Notes under the pieces: generated by a model | Told to the model about the DNA's origin: nothing | The model's input: the letters and a program-made list of their open reading frames with translations, nothing else | The model's database searches: none | Shown here: piece by piece, positions 24,981 to 35,833 of the stretch | Numbering within the stretch: position 1 is the stretch's first letter | Layout of the letters: the number at the start of each line of letters is the position of its first letter | Assembly (NCBI GenBank): GCA_037893245.1 | Contig: JBAIAA010000740.1 | Coordinates: forward strand, 1 to 64,000 | DNA length: 64,000 nt | Direction: 5' to 3' | Source: Crossaster papposus | Lineage: Eukaryota; Echinodermata; Asteroidea; Velatida; Solasteridae | Made by a program: the position numbers and the translations under genes

Positions 24981-25950
24981 ATCATATGAATGGATGGCTC
25001 AAATTCTCCCAAAACACCAATCCGTATTTTAGGTACCGGTAGGTCATGCCTCATTGCATTTTAAAGAAGGATCTTAGAATACAAAGCCTAAAACAGTGGC
25101 CAAACTAAGGTTTTTGTGCAGTACTCTATATAGTTAACGCTGCAGCTCCATCCTACATGTAAGTGTCAGACTTTATATTTTCTAATTTTCAATCCAAGGC
25201 ATTTTTTAAAGCTGAAATCGCATTTATTTGGTCGCGAACTAACACTGGAGGCGATTCATTATTTGTCGTTCGCACAGTACATTTCATTTCAAAATAATTA
25301 GAGGAACTGGAGCCCACTAAAAACCTAAAACATTGTCTCTCACATGAAGAAATGCCTCAATGGTCGTTGACTGTACCCCGACTACAGGGAGTTTGAAGGT
25401 TGCAGCAACCCCCAACCACAGCATGAATTTCAGACTATGAAATACGGACTCATTGGTAGTATTGCGCAAGCTTTAAAAATAAGTGATGATCATGATATTT
25501 AGGAGTGACCGGAGAAATGAGAGGGTTTCAGCAATAATATGAAAAAGAAGTAAGATTTTCACAGGAGTCTAAATCTCATACGACACCGGCTGAGTTTGTA
25601 TTAACAATAGTTGACTGTACCTATATGTAATAGGCCATATTAAAGTTTACATTTATGTGACAATTTCTTTGAGGCAAGCAAGATATATTCATTATTAAGA
25701 CCTGTATTATGACTTTTGCTGTGAAATCTAAGAGATCATGATAACAATATTAACATTATTTACAATGTATTGCTCAACTGGGAGGGAACCCATTATTTGC
25801 TTTTATACAGGGTGTCACTAAAAAATATCGGTCTGACTGTTTTTCAAATAACTAAAAACCATGAAGTCGATACTTAAACAATAAATTGTGGGCAGAAACT
25901 TCCTCTACTTGGACTAATCCCCTATGAGTTTTGTTCTGTCAGGCATCAAT
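24981..25950. other. AT-rich non-satellite DNA, no gene seen
   Basis: Ordinary-complexity sequence without a coding frame I can support. 25427-25615 resembles 54685-54845 in several blocks (ATTATGAAATAC, CATATGACACC and nearby words), suggesting an old dispersed repeat. Confidence 0.5.
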
Positions 25951-26751
25951 ACACAATTCGTCACCGACACCACGAACTGACACCCAGTGGTCGCCGTTAC
26001 AAAAATAAAATTCGGAGAAAAACGCTTTTAAAGGTTTGACACGAGTTTACTTAGTCAACAAATCCGTCTACTAGAGGGATTTTGGTATCATTAAACGTAA
26101 CAATTCGTTAACTGCTGAAACACAATTTTTATATTGTGAAAATATGGTTAGTTAATTAATAATTAAATGATTAAGACGGGTGCCAGTTCGTGAAAACGAA
26201 AACTGTCGCGTTTTCGGAGAGTGCGCGCATACATTGCAGTGAGTGAGTGCCAGTTCGTGAAAACGAAAATTGACGCGTTTGCGGGGAGTGCGCGCACACA
26301 GTGCCGGGTGCCAGTTCGTGAAAACGAAAACTGTCGCGTTTTCGGGGAGTGCGCGCACACAGTGCTCGGGTGCCGCCGTGTTGACAACATCGAGTTCTAT
26401 TTATTTCGTAGACAAACGTGATACGTATACACGGCGTGATACAACATTGCCCTGGGTACGTTGTATAGACAGTGCCAGTTCGTGAAATCTTTTTCACAGC
26501 GCGCCTCCGCAATTTCGTTTTCACGAACTGACACTGAGTGCAGTGTCACTTCGTGGAACCGAAAAATTTCTGCAAAACTCCCCAATAAAAATTAGCAAAT
26601 TAACATGATTTAAGAAAAAACAATTTCGCCATGTTATACTTCATGGCACAAAATGATATATTCAGCAATAAAAACAATTTTGAATTTTTTGAATTTTTTG
26701 TACACATGTGATGCAGAGGGTGCCAGTTCGTGGTGTTGGTGACGAATTGTC
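25951..26751. mobile_element. Foldback/MITE-like element with 33-bp inverted termini
   Basis: The segment at 25951-25985 is the reverse complement of 26718-26751 with about two mismatches over 33 bp; it includes CCACGAACTGACACC and its inverse. The interior holds tandem copies of the terminal word GTGCCAGTTCGTGAAAACG at 26180, 26247 and 26308 plus an inverted copy at about 26515. No transposase frame is present, so it is probably non-autonomous. I could not define a target-site duplication, so the ends may extend slightly. Confidence 0.65.
26180..26376 (+). repeat. About 61-67-bp tandem repeat, three copies
   Basis: Units start at 26180, 26247 and 26308. Each begins GTGCCAGTTCGTGAAAACG and ends near GGGGAGTGCGCGCACACAGT, with an internal ACTGTCGCGTTTTCGG. 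It lies inside the foldback element and contains its terminal motif. The overlapping small open frames on both strands are not supported as genes. Confidence 0.8.
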
Positions 26752-27449
26752 AATTAATCACAACAACATGACACTGTGACCAAGTTCCTAATCTTATTCA
26801 ATTTCAGTGCTGTGTTGTGTTGTGTATTAAAGCCGTGTACAATCCTGGATGTGAGAAAAAAAATAAAAATTGGTTTGGGATTGGAATCATTTGCCCTTAA
26901 ATGACAAAATGTCTGAAATGTTAACTATAGGCTTACTTTTCAGACATTAAATATATAAAACGTAAGAGGAGATTATAATTCAGACATTTTTAAATGTCTT
27001 TAATGTAAGCTTCCTTTCAGAAGTTTCCAAACCTCAAAATGTCTGAAACAAAATCCTTGTATTACATACAAATTACATAACATTGGCCCAGCTTTGGCCT
27101 GAAAATGTCTAAATACACGTTTTTTGTTTCAAACATTGAGGTTTGTAAATGTCTGAAATGTACTGGTTGATGAGGAATTTTACATTAACAAGGGATCCAA
27201 AAGTGTTACATTTGTTGGTGTCCCGATTACACTTGACATCTTCATACCCATGCAAGTGTCACTGTAATACACAATCTGTACATTTGTATGTAGAAGGAAT
27301 TGAAGAATGTGCACTGAATTTATAAAACAAATATCTTATGTCAGATGAAACAGGGACACACAAAAATGAACCCCTAATTTATGGACAGACCCATATCCTA
27401 GTAATTTTCTTATAATTGTCTATCGGCACTTTCACTAATAAATAAACAA
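26752..27449. other. AT-rich DNA with scattered TGTCTGAAA inverted repeats
   Basis: No gene seen. ATGTCTGAAATGT-type words recur in both orientations between 26905 and 27165. One stem pairs 27029-27053 with 27119-27147 (AAACCTCAAAATG against its complement). This is probably a decayed MITE. Confidence 0.5.
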
Positions 27450-27455
27450 TAATCC

Positions 27456-29104
27456 TTGTCGCGGGGGTTACTTGTCGCGAGGAGGTACTTGTCGCGAGGG
27501 GGGACTTGTCGCGAGGGGGGACTTGTCGCGAGGGGGGACTTGTCGCGAGGGGGGACTTGTCGCGAGGGGGGACTTGTCGCGAGGGGGGACTTGTCGCGGG
27601 GGGGGGACTTGTCGCGGGGGGGGGACTTGTCGCGAGAGGGGGTGGACTTGTCGCGGGAGGGGGGGGGACTTGTCGCGGGAGAGGGGGGACTTGTCGCGGG
27701 AGAGGGGGGACTTGTCGCGGGAGGGGGGGGGACTTGTCGCGGGAGGGGGGGGGACTTGTCGCGGGAGGGGGGGACTTGTCGCGAGGGGGGACTTGTCGCG
27801 GGGGGGGACTTGTCGCGGGGGGTGGACTTGTCGCGGGGGGGGACTTGTCGCGGGGGGGGGACTTGTCGCGGGGGGGGACTTGTCGCGGGGGGGGGGTGGA
27901 CTTGTCGCGGGAGGGGGGGACTTGTCGCGGGAGGGGGGGACTTGTCGCGGGGGGGGGACTTGTCGCGAGGGGGGACTTGTCGCGAGGGGGGACTTGTCGC
28001 GAGGGGGGACTTGTCGCGAGGGGGGACTTGTCGCGGGGGGGGATTTGTCGCGGGGGGGGACTTGTCGCGGGGGGGGACTTGTCGCGGGGGGGGACTTGTC
28101 GCGGGGGGGACTTGTCGCGGGGGGGGGGGGGGACTTGTCGCGGGAGGGGGACTTGTCGCGAGGGGGGACTTGTCGCGAGGGGGGACTTGTCGCGAGGGGG
28201 GACTTGTCGCGAGGGGGGACTTGTCGCGGGGGGGGACTTGTCGCGGGGGGGGACTTGTCGCGGGGGGGGGGGACTTGTCGCGGGAGGGGGACTTGTCGCG
28301 GGGGGGGGACTTGTCGCGGGGGGGGGGGACTTGTCGCGTGGGGGGGACTTGTCGCGTGGGGGACTTGTCGCGTGGGGGACTTGTCGCGTGGGGGACTTGT
28401 CGCGGGGGGACTTGTCGCGGGGGGGGGACTTGTCACGGGGGGGGAATTGTCGCGGGGGGACTTGTCGCGGGGGGGGGGACTTGTTGCGGGGGGGACTTGT
28501 CGCGAGGGGGGACTTGTCGCGAGGGGGGACTTGTCGCGAGGGGGGGACTTGTCGCGAGGGGGGACTTGTCGCGAGGGGGGACTTGTCGTGAGGGGGGACT
28601 TGTCGCGAGGGGGGACTTGTCGCGCGGGGGGGGACTTGTCGCGAGGGGGGGGGGACTTGTCGCGGGGGGGGGGGACTTGTCGCGGGAGGAGGACTTGTCG
28701 CAGGAGGGGGATTTGTCGCGGGGGGGGGACTTGTCGCGGGGGGGGACTTGACGCAGGGGGGGACTTGTCGCAGGGGGGACTTGTCGCGGGGGGGGGACTT
28801 GTTGTCGCGGGGAGGGGGGGGGGGGACATGTCGCGGGGGGGGAGTTGTCGCGGGGGGGGGACTTGTCATTGAATTTCGCGGGAGGGGGACTTGTCGCGGG
28901 GGGGGACTTGTCGCGGGGGGGTACTTGTCGCGGGGTGTTACTTGTCGCGAGGGGGGACTTGTCGCGAGGGGGGACTTGTCGCGAGGGGAGACTAATTGTC
29001 GCGAGGGGGGACTTGTCGCGAGGGGGGACTTGTCGCGAGGGGGGACTTGTCGCGAGGGGGGACTTGTCAAGGGGGGACTTGTCGCGCGGGGGGGGACTTG
29101 TCAT
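27456..29104 (+). repeat. G-rich 17-bp satellite array
   Basis: Third 17-bp array. Its first 0.7 kb follows the same variant order as 11405-12140 (GGGGGTTACTTG, then GAGAGGGGGTGG, then GGGAGAGGGG units). CATTGAATTTCGCGGGAGG occurs at 28867 and at 11334. Variants with CGTGGGGG occur at 28330-28400. It starts abruptly from unique DNA at about 27456. Confidence 0.95.
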
Positions 29105-29111
29105 TGAATTC

Positions 29112-29726
29112 AGACATCATCGGACATCATCGGACATCATCGGACATCATCGGACATCATCGGACATCATCGGACATCATCGGACATCATCGGACATCAT
29201 CGGACATCATCGGACATCATCGGACATCATCGGACATCATCGGACATCATCGGACATCATCGGACATCATCGGACATCATCGGACATCATCGGACATCAT
29301 CGGACATCATCGGACATCATCGGACATCATCGGACATCATCGGACATCATCGGACATCATCGGACATCATCGGACATCATCGGACATCATCGGACATCAT
29401 CGGACATCATCGGACATCATCGGACATCATCGGACATCATCGAACATCATCGGACATCATCGGACATCATCGGACATCATCGGACATCATCGGACATCAT
29501 CGGACATCATCGGACATCATCGGGCATCATCGGGCATCATCGGGCATCATCGGGCATCATCGGGCATCATCGGACATCATCGAATCATCGAATCATCGAA
29601 TCATCGAATCATCGAATCATCAAATCATCAAATCATCAAATCATCAAATCATCAAATTTCCCGCGGGGGATTTTCCGCGGGGGACTTCCCACATCTAAAA
29701 ATGCGTCAAAGAATAAGTTAAATTAT
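29112..29726 (+). repeat. 10-bp array (about 47 copies), 8-mers and linker
   Basis: Counterpart of 12192-12783 with about three extra 10-mers and one GAACATCATC variant. The five GGGCATCATC variants, the 8-mers and the linker follow in the same order. Confidence 0.95.
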
Positions 29727-30045
29727 TGAATTCGCATTGAATTCGCATTGAATTCGCATTGAATTCGCATTGAATTCGCATTGAATTTGCATTGAATGCG
29801 TCAACGAATAATTCATTGAATTCGCATTGAATTCGCATTGAATTCGCATTGAATTCGCATTGAATTCGCATTGAATTCGCATTGAATTCGCATTGAATTC
29901 GCATTGAATTCGCATTGAATTCGCATTGAATTCGCATTGAATTCGCATTGAATTCGCATTGAATTCGCATTGAATTCGCATTGAATTCGCATTGAATTCG
30001 CATTGAATTCGCATTGAATTCGCATTGAATTCGCATTGAATTCGC
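29727..30045 (+). repeat. 11-bp satellite array
   Basis: Counterpart of 12784-13104 with the same internal GCGTCAACGAATAATTC interruption. Confidence 0.95.
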
Positions 30046-30660
30046 ACATCATCGGACATCACCGGACATCACCGGACATCACCGGACATCACCGGACATC
30101 ACCGGACATCACCGGACATCACCGGACATCACCGGACATCACCGGACATCACCGGACATCACCGGACATCACCGGACATCACCGGACATCACCGGACATC
30201 ACCGGACATCACCGGACAACACCGGACAACACCGGACATCATCGGACATCATCGGACATCATCGGACATCATCGGACATCATCGGACATCACCGGACATC
30301 ACCGGACATCACCGGACATCACCGGACATCACCGGGCATCACCGGACATCATCGGACATCATCGGACATCACCGGACATCATCGGACATCACCGGACATC
30401 ACCGGACATCACCGGACATCACCGGACATCACCGGACATCACCGGACATCACCGGACATCACCGGACATCACCGGACATCATCGGACATCATCGGACATC
30501 ATCGGACATCATCGGACATCATCGGACATCATCGGACATCATCGAATCATCGAATCATCGAATCATCAAATCATCAAATCATCAAATCATCAAATTTCCC
30601 GCGGGGGGATTTTCCGCAGGGGACTTCCCACATCAAAAAATGCGTCAAAGAATAAGTTAA
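30046..30660 (+). repeat. 10-bp array (about 50 copies), 8-mers and linker
   Basis: In the earlier copy (13105-13146) this position holds only about four 10-mers and no 8-mers or linker, so either this block was inserted or that one was deleted. It contains two GGACAACACC variants near 30217-30236. Confidence 0.94.
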
Positions 30661-30937
30661 ATCATTGAATTCGCATTGAATTCGCATTGAATTCGCATTG
30701 AATTCGCATTGAATTCGCATTGAATTTGCATTGAATGCGTCAACGAATAATTCATTGAATTCGCATTGAATTCGCATTGAATTCGCATTGAATTCGCATT
30801 GAATTCGCATTGAATTCGCATTGAATTCGCATTGAATTCGCATTGAATTCGCATTGAATTCGCATTGAATTCGCATTGAATTCGCATTGAATTCGCATTG
30901 AATTCGCATTGAATTCGCATTGAATTCGCATTGAATT
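30661..30937 (+). repeat. 11-bp satellite array
   Basis: About 22 copies with the GCGTCAACGAATAATTC interruption near 30738; counterpart of 13147-13393. Confidence 0.94.
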
Positions 30938-31615
30938 CGGACATCACCGGACATCACCGGACATCACCGGACATCACCGGACATCACCGGACATCACCGG
31001 ACATCACCGGACATCACCGGACATCACCGGACATCACCGGACATCACCGGACATCACCGGACATCACCGGACATCACCGGACATCACCGGACATCACCGG
31101 ACATCACCGGACATCACCGGACATCATCGGACATCATCGGACATCATCGGACATCATCGGACATCATCGGGCATCATCGGGCATCATCGGACATCACCGG
31201 ACATCACCGGACATCACCGGACATCACCGGACATCATCAGACATCATCGGACATCATCGGACATCACCGGACATCACCGGACATCACCGGACATCATCGG
31301 ACATCATCGGACATCACCGGACATCACCGGACATCACCGGACATCACCGGACATCACCGGACATCATCAGACATCATCGGACATCATCGGACATCATCGG
31401 ACATCATCGGACATCATCGGACATCATCGGACATCATCGGACATCATCGGACATCATCGGACATCATCGGACATCATCGGACATCATCGAATCATCGAAT
31501 CATCGAATCATCAAATCATCAAATCATCAAATCATCAAATCATCAAATTTCCCGCGGGGGGATTTTCCGCAGGGGACTTCCCACATCAAAAAATGCGTCA
31601 AAGAATAAGTTAAAT
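30938..31615 (+). repeat. 10-bp array, 8-mers and linker
   Basis: About 55 10-mers whose CACC/CATC/GGGC variant order matches 13394-14011, followed by the 8-mers and linker. Confidence 0.95.
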
Positions 31616-32442
31616 CATTGAATTCGCATTGAATTCGCATTGAATTGGCATTGAATTCGCATTGAATTCGCATTGAATGCGTCAACGAATAATTCATTGA
31701 ATTCGCATTGAATTTGCATAATTCCTTGAATTCGGCAGGGGATTTCCCCGGGAGGAGTTTCCCGTGAGGGGGATTTCCCGTGGGGGGATTTACCGTGGGG
31801 CGATTTACCGTGGGGCAATTTCCCGTGCGGCAATTTCCCTTGGGGCATTTCCCGCGGGTGACTTCCCACATCAAAAAATGCGTTAAAGATTACGTCAAAG
31901 ATTAATGCATTGAATTCGCATTGAATTCGCATTGAATTCGCATTGAATTCGCATTGAATTCGCATTGAATTCGCATTGAATTCGCATTGAATTCGCATTG
32001 AATTCGCATTGAATTCGCATTGAATTCGCATTGAATTCGCATTGAATTCGCATTGAATTCGCATTGAATTCGCATTGAATTCGCATTGAATTCGCATTGA
32101 ATTCGCATTGAATTCGCATTGAATTCGCATTGAATTCGCATTGAATTCGCATTGAATTCGCATTGAATTCGCAATGAATTCGCAATGAATGCGTCAACAA
32201 ATACGTCAACGAATACGTCAACGAATAATTCATTGAATTCGCATTGAATTTTCATAATTCCTTGAATTCGGCAGGGGATTTCCCCGGGAGGAATTTCCCG
32301 TGGGGGGGATTTCCCGTGGGGGGATTTACCGTGGGGCGAATTCCCGTGGGGCAATTTCCCTTGGGGCATTTTACGCGGGGCGATTTCCCGCGGGCGACTT
32401 CCCACATCAAAAAATGCGTCAAGGAATACGTCAAAGATTAAT
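31616..32442 (+). repeat. Alternating 11-bp and 16-bp blocks
   Basis: Counterpart of 14084-14916: short 11-mers, 16-mers (31735-31860), a shorter 11-bp array (31905-32190; about five units fewer), the triple GTCAACGAATAC spacer and a second 16-mer block (32272-32400). Confidence 0.92.
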
Positions 32443-33147
32443 TCATTGAATTCGCATTGAATTCGCATTGAATTCGCATTGAATTCGCATTGAATTCGCA
32501 TTGAATTCGCATTGAATTCGCATTGAATTCGCATTGAATTCGCATTGAATTCGCATTGAATTCGCATTGAATTCGCATTGAATTCGCATTGAATTCGCAT
32601 TGAATTCGCATTGAATTCGCATTGAATTCGCATTGAATTCGCATTGAATTCGCATTGAATTCGCATTGAATTCGCATTGAATTCGCATTGAATTCGCATT
32701 GAATTCGGACTGAATTCGCATTGAATTCGGACTGAATTCGCATTGAATTCGGACATCACCGGACATCACCGGACATCACCGGACATCACCGGACATCATC
32801 GAATCATCGAATCATCGAATCATCAAATCATCAAATCATCAAATCATCAAATCATCAAATTTCCCGCGGGGGAATTTTCCGCAGGGGACTTCCCACATCA
32901 AAAAATGCGTCAAAGAATAAGTTAAATCATTGAATTCGCATTGAATTCGCATTGAATTGGCATTGAATTCGCATTGAATTCGCATTGAATGCGTCAACGA
33001 ATAATTCATTGAATTCGCATTGAATTTGCATAATTCCTTGAATTCGGCAGGGGATTTCCCCGGGAGGAGTTTCCCGTGAGGGGGATTTCCCGTGGGGGGA
33101 TTTACCGTGGGGCGATTTCCCGTGGGGCAATTTCCCGTGCGGCAATT
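32443..33147 (+). repeat. 11-bp array, 10-bp/8-bp block, linker, 16-bp block
   Basis: Counterpart of 14917-15650, including the TTCGGACTGAA hybrid units. The 16-mer block is cut at about 33147 inside TTTCCCGC, where it joins the inverted 17-bp satellite. Confidence 0.92.
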
Positions 33148-33744
33148 TCCCGCGACAAGTCCCCCCCCCCCCGCGACAAGTCCCCCCCCCGCGACAAGTC
33201 CCCCTCGCGACAAGTCCCCCCCTCGCGACAAGTCCCCCCCTCGCGACAAGTCCCCCCTCGCGACAAGGCCCCCCTCGCGACAAGTCCCCACTCGCGACAA
33301 GTCCCCCCTCGAGACAAGTCCTCTCTCGCGACAAGTCCCCCCTCGCGACAAGTCCTCCCTCGCGACAAGTCCCCCCTCGCGACAAGCGACAAGTCCCCCC
33401 TCGCGACAAGTCCTCCCTCGCGACAAGTCCCCCCTCGCGACAAGTCCCCCCTCCGCGACAAGTCACCCCTCGCGACAAGTCACCCCTCGCGACAAGTCCC
33501 CCCTCGCGACAAGTCCCCCCTCCGCGACAAGTCCCCCCTCGCGACAAGTCCCCCCTCACGACAAGTCCCCCCTCGCGACAAGTCCCCCCTCGCGAAAAGT
33601 CCCCCCTCGCGACAAGTACCCCCTCGCGACAAGTCCCCCCTCGCGACAAGTCCCCCCTTACGACAAGTACCCCCTCGCGACAAGTACCCCCTCGCGACAA
33701 GTACCCCCTCGCGACAAGTACCCCCTCGCGACAAGTACCCCCTG
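33148..33744 (-). repeat. Inverted (C-rich) 17-bp satellite
   Basis: Same 17-mer on the minus strand (CCCCCTCGCGACAAGTC). A CCCCCTCGCGACAAGTA variant dominates the last 130 bp. The array polarity flips relative to all upstream arrays. Confidence 0.95.
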
Positions 33745-34167
33745 CATTTGTATACGCATTTGTATACGCATTTGTATATGCATAATTGTATTCGCATAAA
33801 TTGGTATTCTTACTGATATTCGCATAAATTGGTATTCGTATTTGTATTTGGATAAATTTGTGTTCGCATAAATTTGTGTTCGCATAAATTTGTATTCGCA
33901 TAAATTTGTATTCGCATTTAATAGCAGACTTTTTCGCATTAGAAGTTTTTCCGGATTTTTGTCTTTTTCTCATTTTATTTTTTTTCCGCATGTTATTTTT
34001 TTCCGCATTTAATTTGTTCCGCATTCTTTCTTTTTTTCGCATTGTTTTCTTTTTTCGCATTTTTTTTCACATTTTTTTTCACATTCTTTTTCTCATTCTT
34101 TTTCTCATTCTAATGAGAATTCTTTGAAATCTTATTTGCATTCGAAGAATCTTCAATCGACACACTA
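33745..34167 (+). repeat. T-rich GCATAAATTTGTATTC and TTTTTCGCATT repeats
   Basis: Short tandem units of GCATTTGTATAC, then 18-bp GCATAAATTTGTATTCGC, then a T-rich tract with CGCATT every 10-16 bp. This looks like a degenerate 11-bp satellite on the minus strand. Confidence 0.85.
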
Positions 34168-34622
34168 TTTACAAGTCCTCCCTCGCGACAAGTCCCCCCT
34201 CGCGACAAGTCACCCCTCCGCGACAAGTCACCCCTCGCGACAAGTCCCCCCCTCCGCGACAAGTCTCCCCCCCGCGACAAGTCCCCCTCCCGCGACAAGT
34301 CCCCCTCCCGCGACAAGTCCCCCCCCCCCGTGACAAGTCCCCCCCCGCGACAAGTCCCCCCCCCGCGACAAGTCCCCCCTCCGCGACAAGTCACCCCTCG
34401 CGACAAGTCACCCCTCGCGACAAGTCCCCCCTCGCGACAAGTCCCCCCCTCGCCGACAAGTCCTCCCTCGCGACAAGTCCCCCCTCGCGACAAGTCCCCC
34501 CTCGCGACAAGTCCCCCCTCGCGACAAGTCCCCCCTTACGACAAGTACCCCCTCGCGACAAGTACCCCCTCGCGACAAGTCCCCCCTCGCGACAAGTACC
34601 CCCTCGCGACAAGTACCCCCTG
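34168..34622 (-). repeat. Second inverted 17-bp satellite block
   Basis: C-rich 17-mers as at 33148. Together with the following T-rich piece (34622-34845) this repeats 33280-33965 at an offset of about 880 bp, so the whole C-rich plus T-rich module is tandemly duplicated. Confidence 0.93.
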
Positions 34623-34849
34623 CATTTGTATACGCATTTGTATATGCATTTGTATTCGCATAAATTGGTATTCGTACTGATATTCGCATAAATTGGTATT
34701 CGTATTTGTATTCGGATAAATTTGTGTTCGCATAAATTTGTGTTCGCATAAATTTGTATTCGCATAAATTTGTATTCGCATAAATTTGTATTCGCATTTA
34801 ATAGCAGACTTTTTCGCATTAGAAGTTTTTCCGGATTTTTGTCTTTTTG
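34623..34849 (+). repeat. T-rich GCATAAATTTGTATTC repeat, second copy
   Basis: Near-identical to 33745-33970, including the TTAATAGCAGACTTTTTCGC stretch, then switches to the 887-bp repeat family. Confidence 0.88.
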
Positions 34850-35833
34850 TCTGTTTTCTTTACATAATCTTCACATTCTTTTTTGAATTCTTAACATTCT
34901 TCGCATTCTTCAAATTCTTTTTCACATTCGTATTTTTTTCGCCCTCAGCGTTCTTCGCATTCCTATAATTGTTATTTGCATTCTTAATTGCATTCTTTGC
35001 ATTCTTTGCATTCTTATTCTTCACATTTTAATGCGAAGTTCGCGACGTATTTCTTTGATGCATTTTTTTACGTAGATTTTCCACATGCTTCTCAACATTT
35101 TAAACCAATTCTTTACATCTGCGAATTCTGCTAATTTGTCTGTTATTTTATTAAATTCTTTTTCGCATTCTTTTTCGCATTATTCGCATTCTTATTCGCA
35201 TTCTTATTTGCATTTTTATTTTTATTATTCTTATCACAAATCTTCTTTGTATTCTTTGTATTTTTTTAAACATAATCTTTGACGTCTTATTTGACCATTC
35301 CTCTTCGACGCATTTTTTCAAATTCTGTGAATTCTTTGTTGAATTATTTTTTTTGTATTTCTCGCATCGTTCTTTGAATTCTTTGATGCATTATTCACAT
35401 CCAACGCACTCTTAATTTTGAATTCACATTTTTCAAATTTTTTTGTTTACTCTCGGAGTTCTGCAAGTTGTTATTTCTTTAAATTTTTCAAATTCTCCCT
35501 TGTATTTTGTGTATTCATTTTTACGTAATGTTTAGCGTACACTTTGACATCCTTTTTTGACGTCTTTTTTTACCATTCTTTGACCGTTCTTTGTCGACGC
35601 ATTCTTCAAATTCTGTGAATTCTCCTTTGAATTTTACAAATTCTAATGAACATTTTGTAAATTCTTTAATTTACGAATTCCGCAAACTCTTTGGATTACA
35701 AATTCTGTAAATTTTAATAATTCTACTTTCTTCAAATTCTTAGAATTCGTTGTATTCTTCGTATATTTTGACACATTCTTTAAATTTTTCAAATTCTTTG
35801 CCTTTTTAAAAATCTGCAAATTCTGTGAATTCG
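34850..35833 (+). repeat. Divergent first copy of the 887-bp repeat
   Basis: It starts with TGTTTTCTTTACATAATC like the later copies. From about 35110 to 35505 it has unrelated T-rich GCATTCTTATTCGCATT sequence in place of the CTGCCGGCCAAGG segment of the later copies, then realigns. Confidence 0.85.

Noticed and set aside
24729..24989. 86-codon Lys/Glu-rich frame
   Set aside because: It lies in degenerate AAAGAATTC repeat sequence; the composition follows the repeat, and there is no similarity I recognise.
26152..26524. Overlapping minus- and plus-strand frames with Cys/His patterns
   Set aside because: They are translations of the three-copy 61-67-bp tandem repeat inside the foldback element, in several frames at once.
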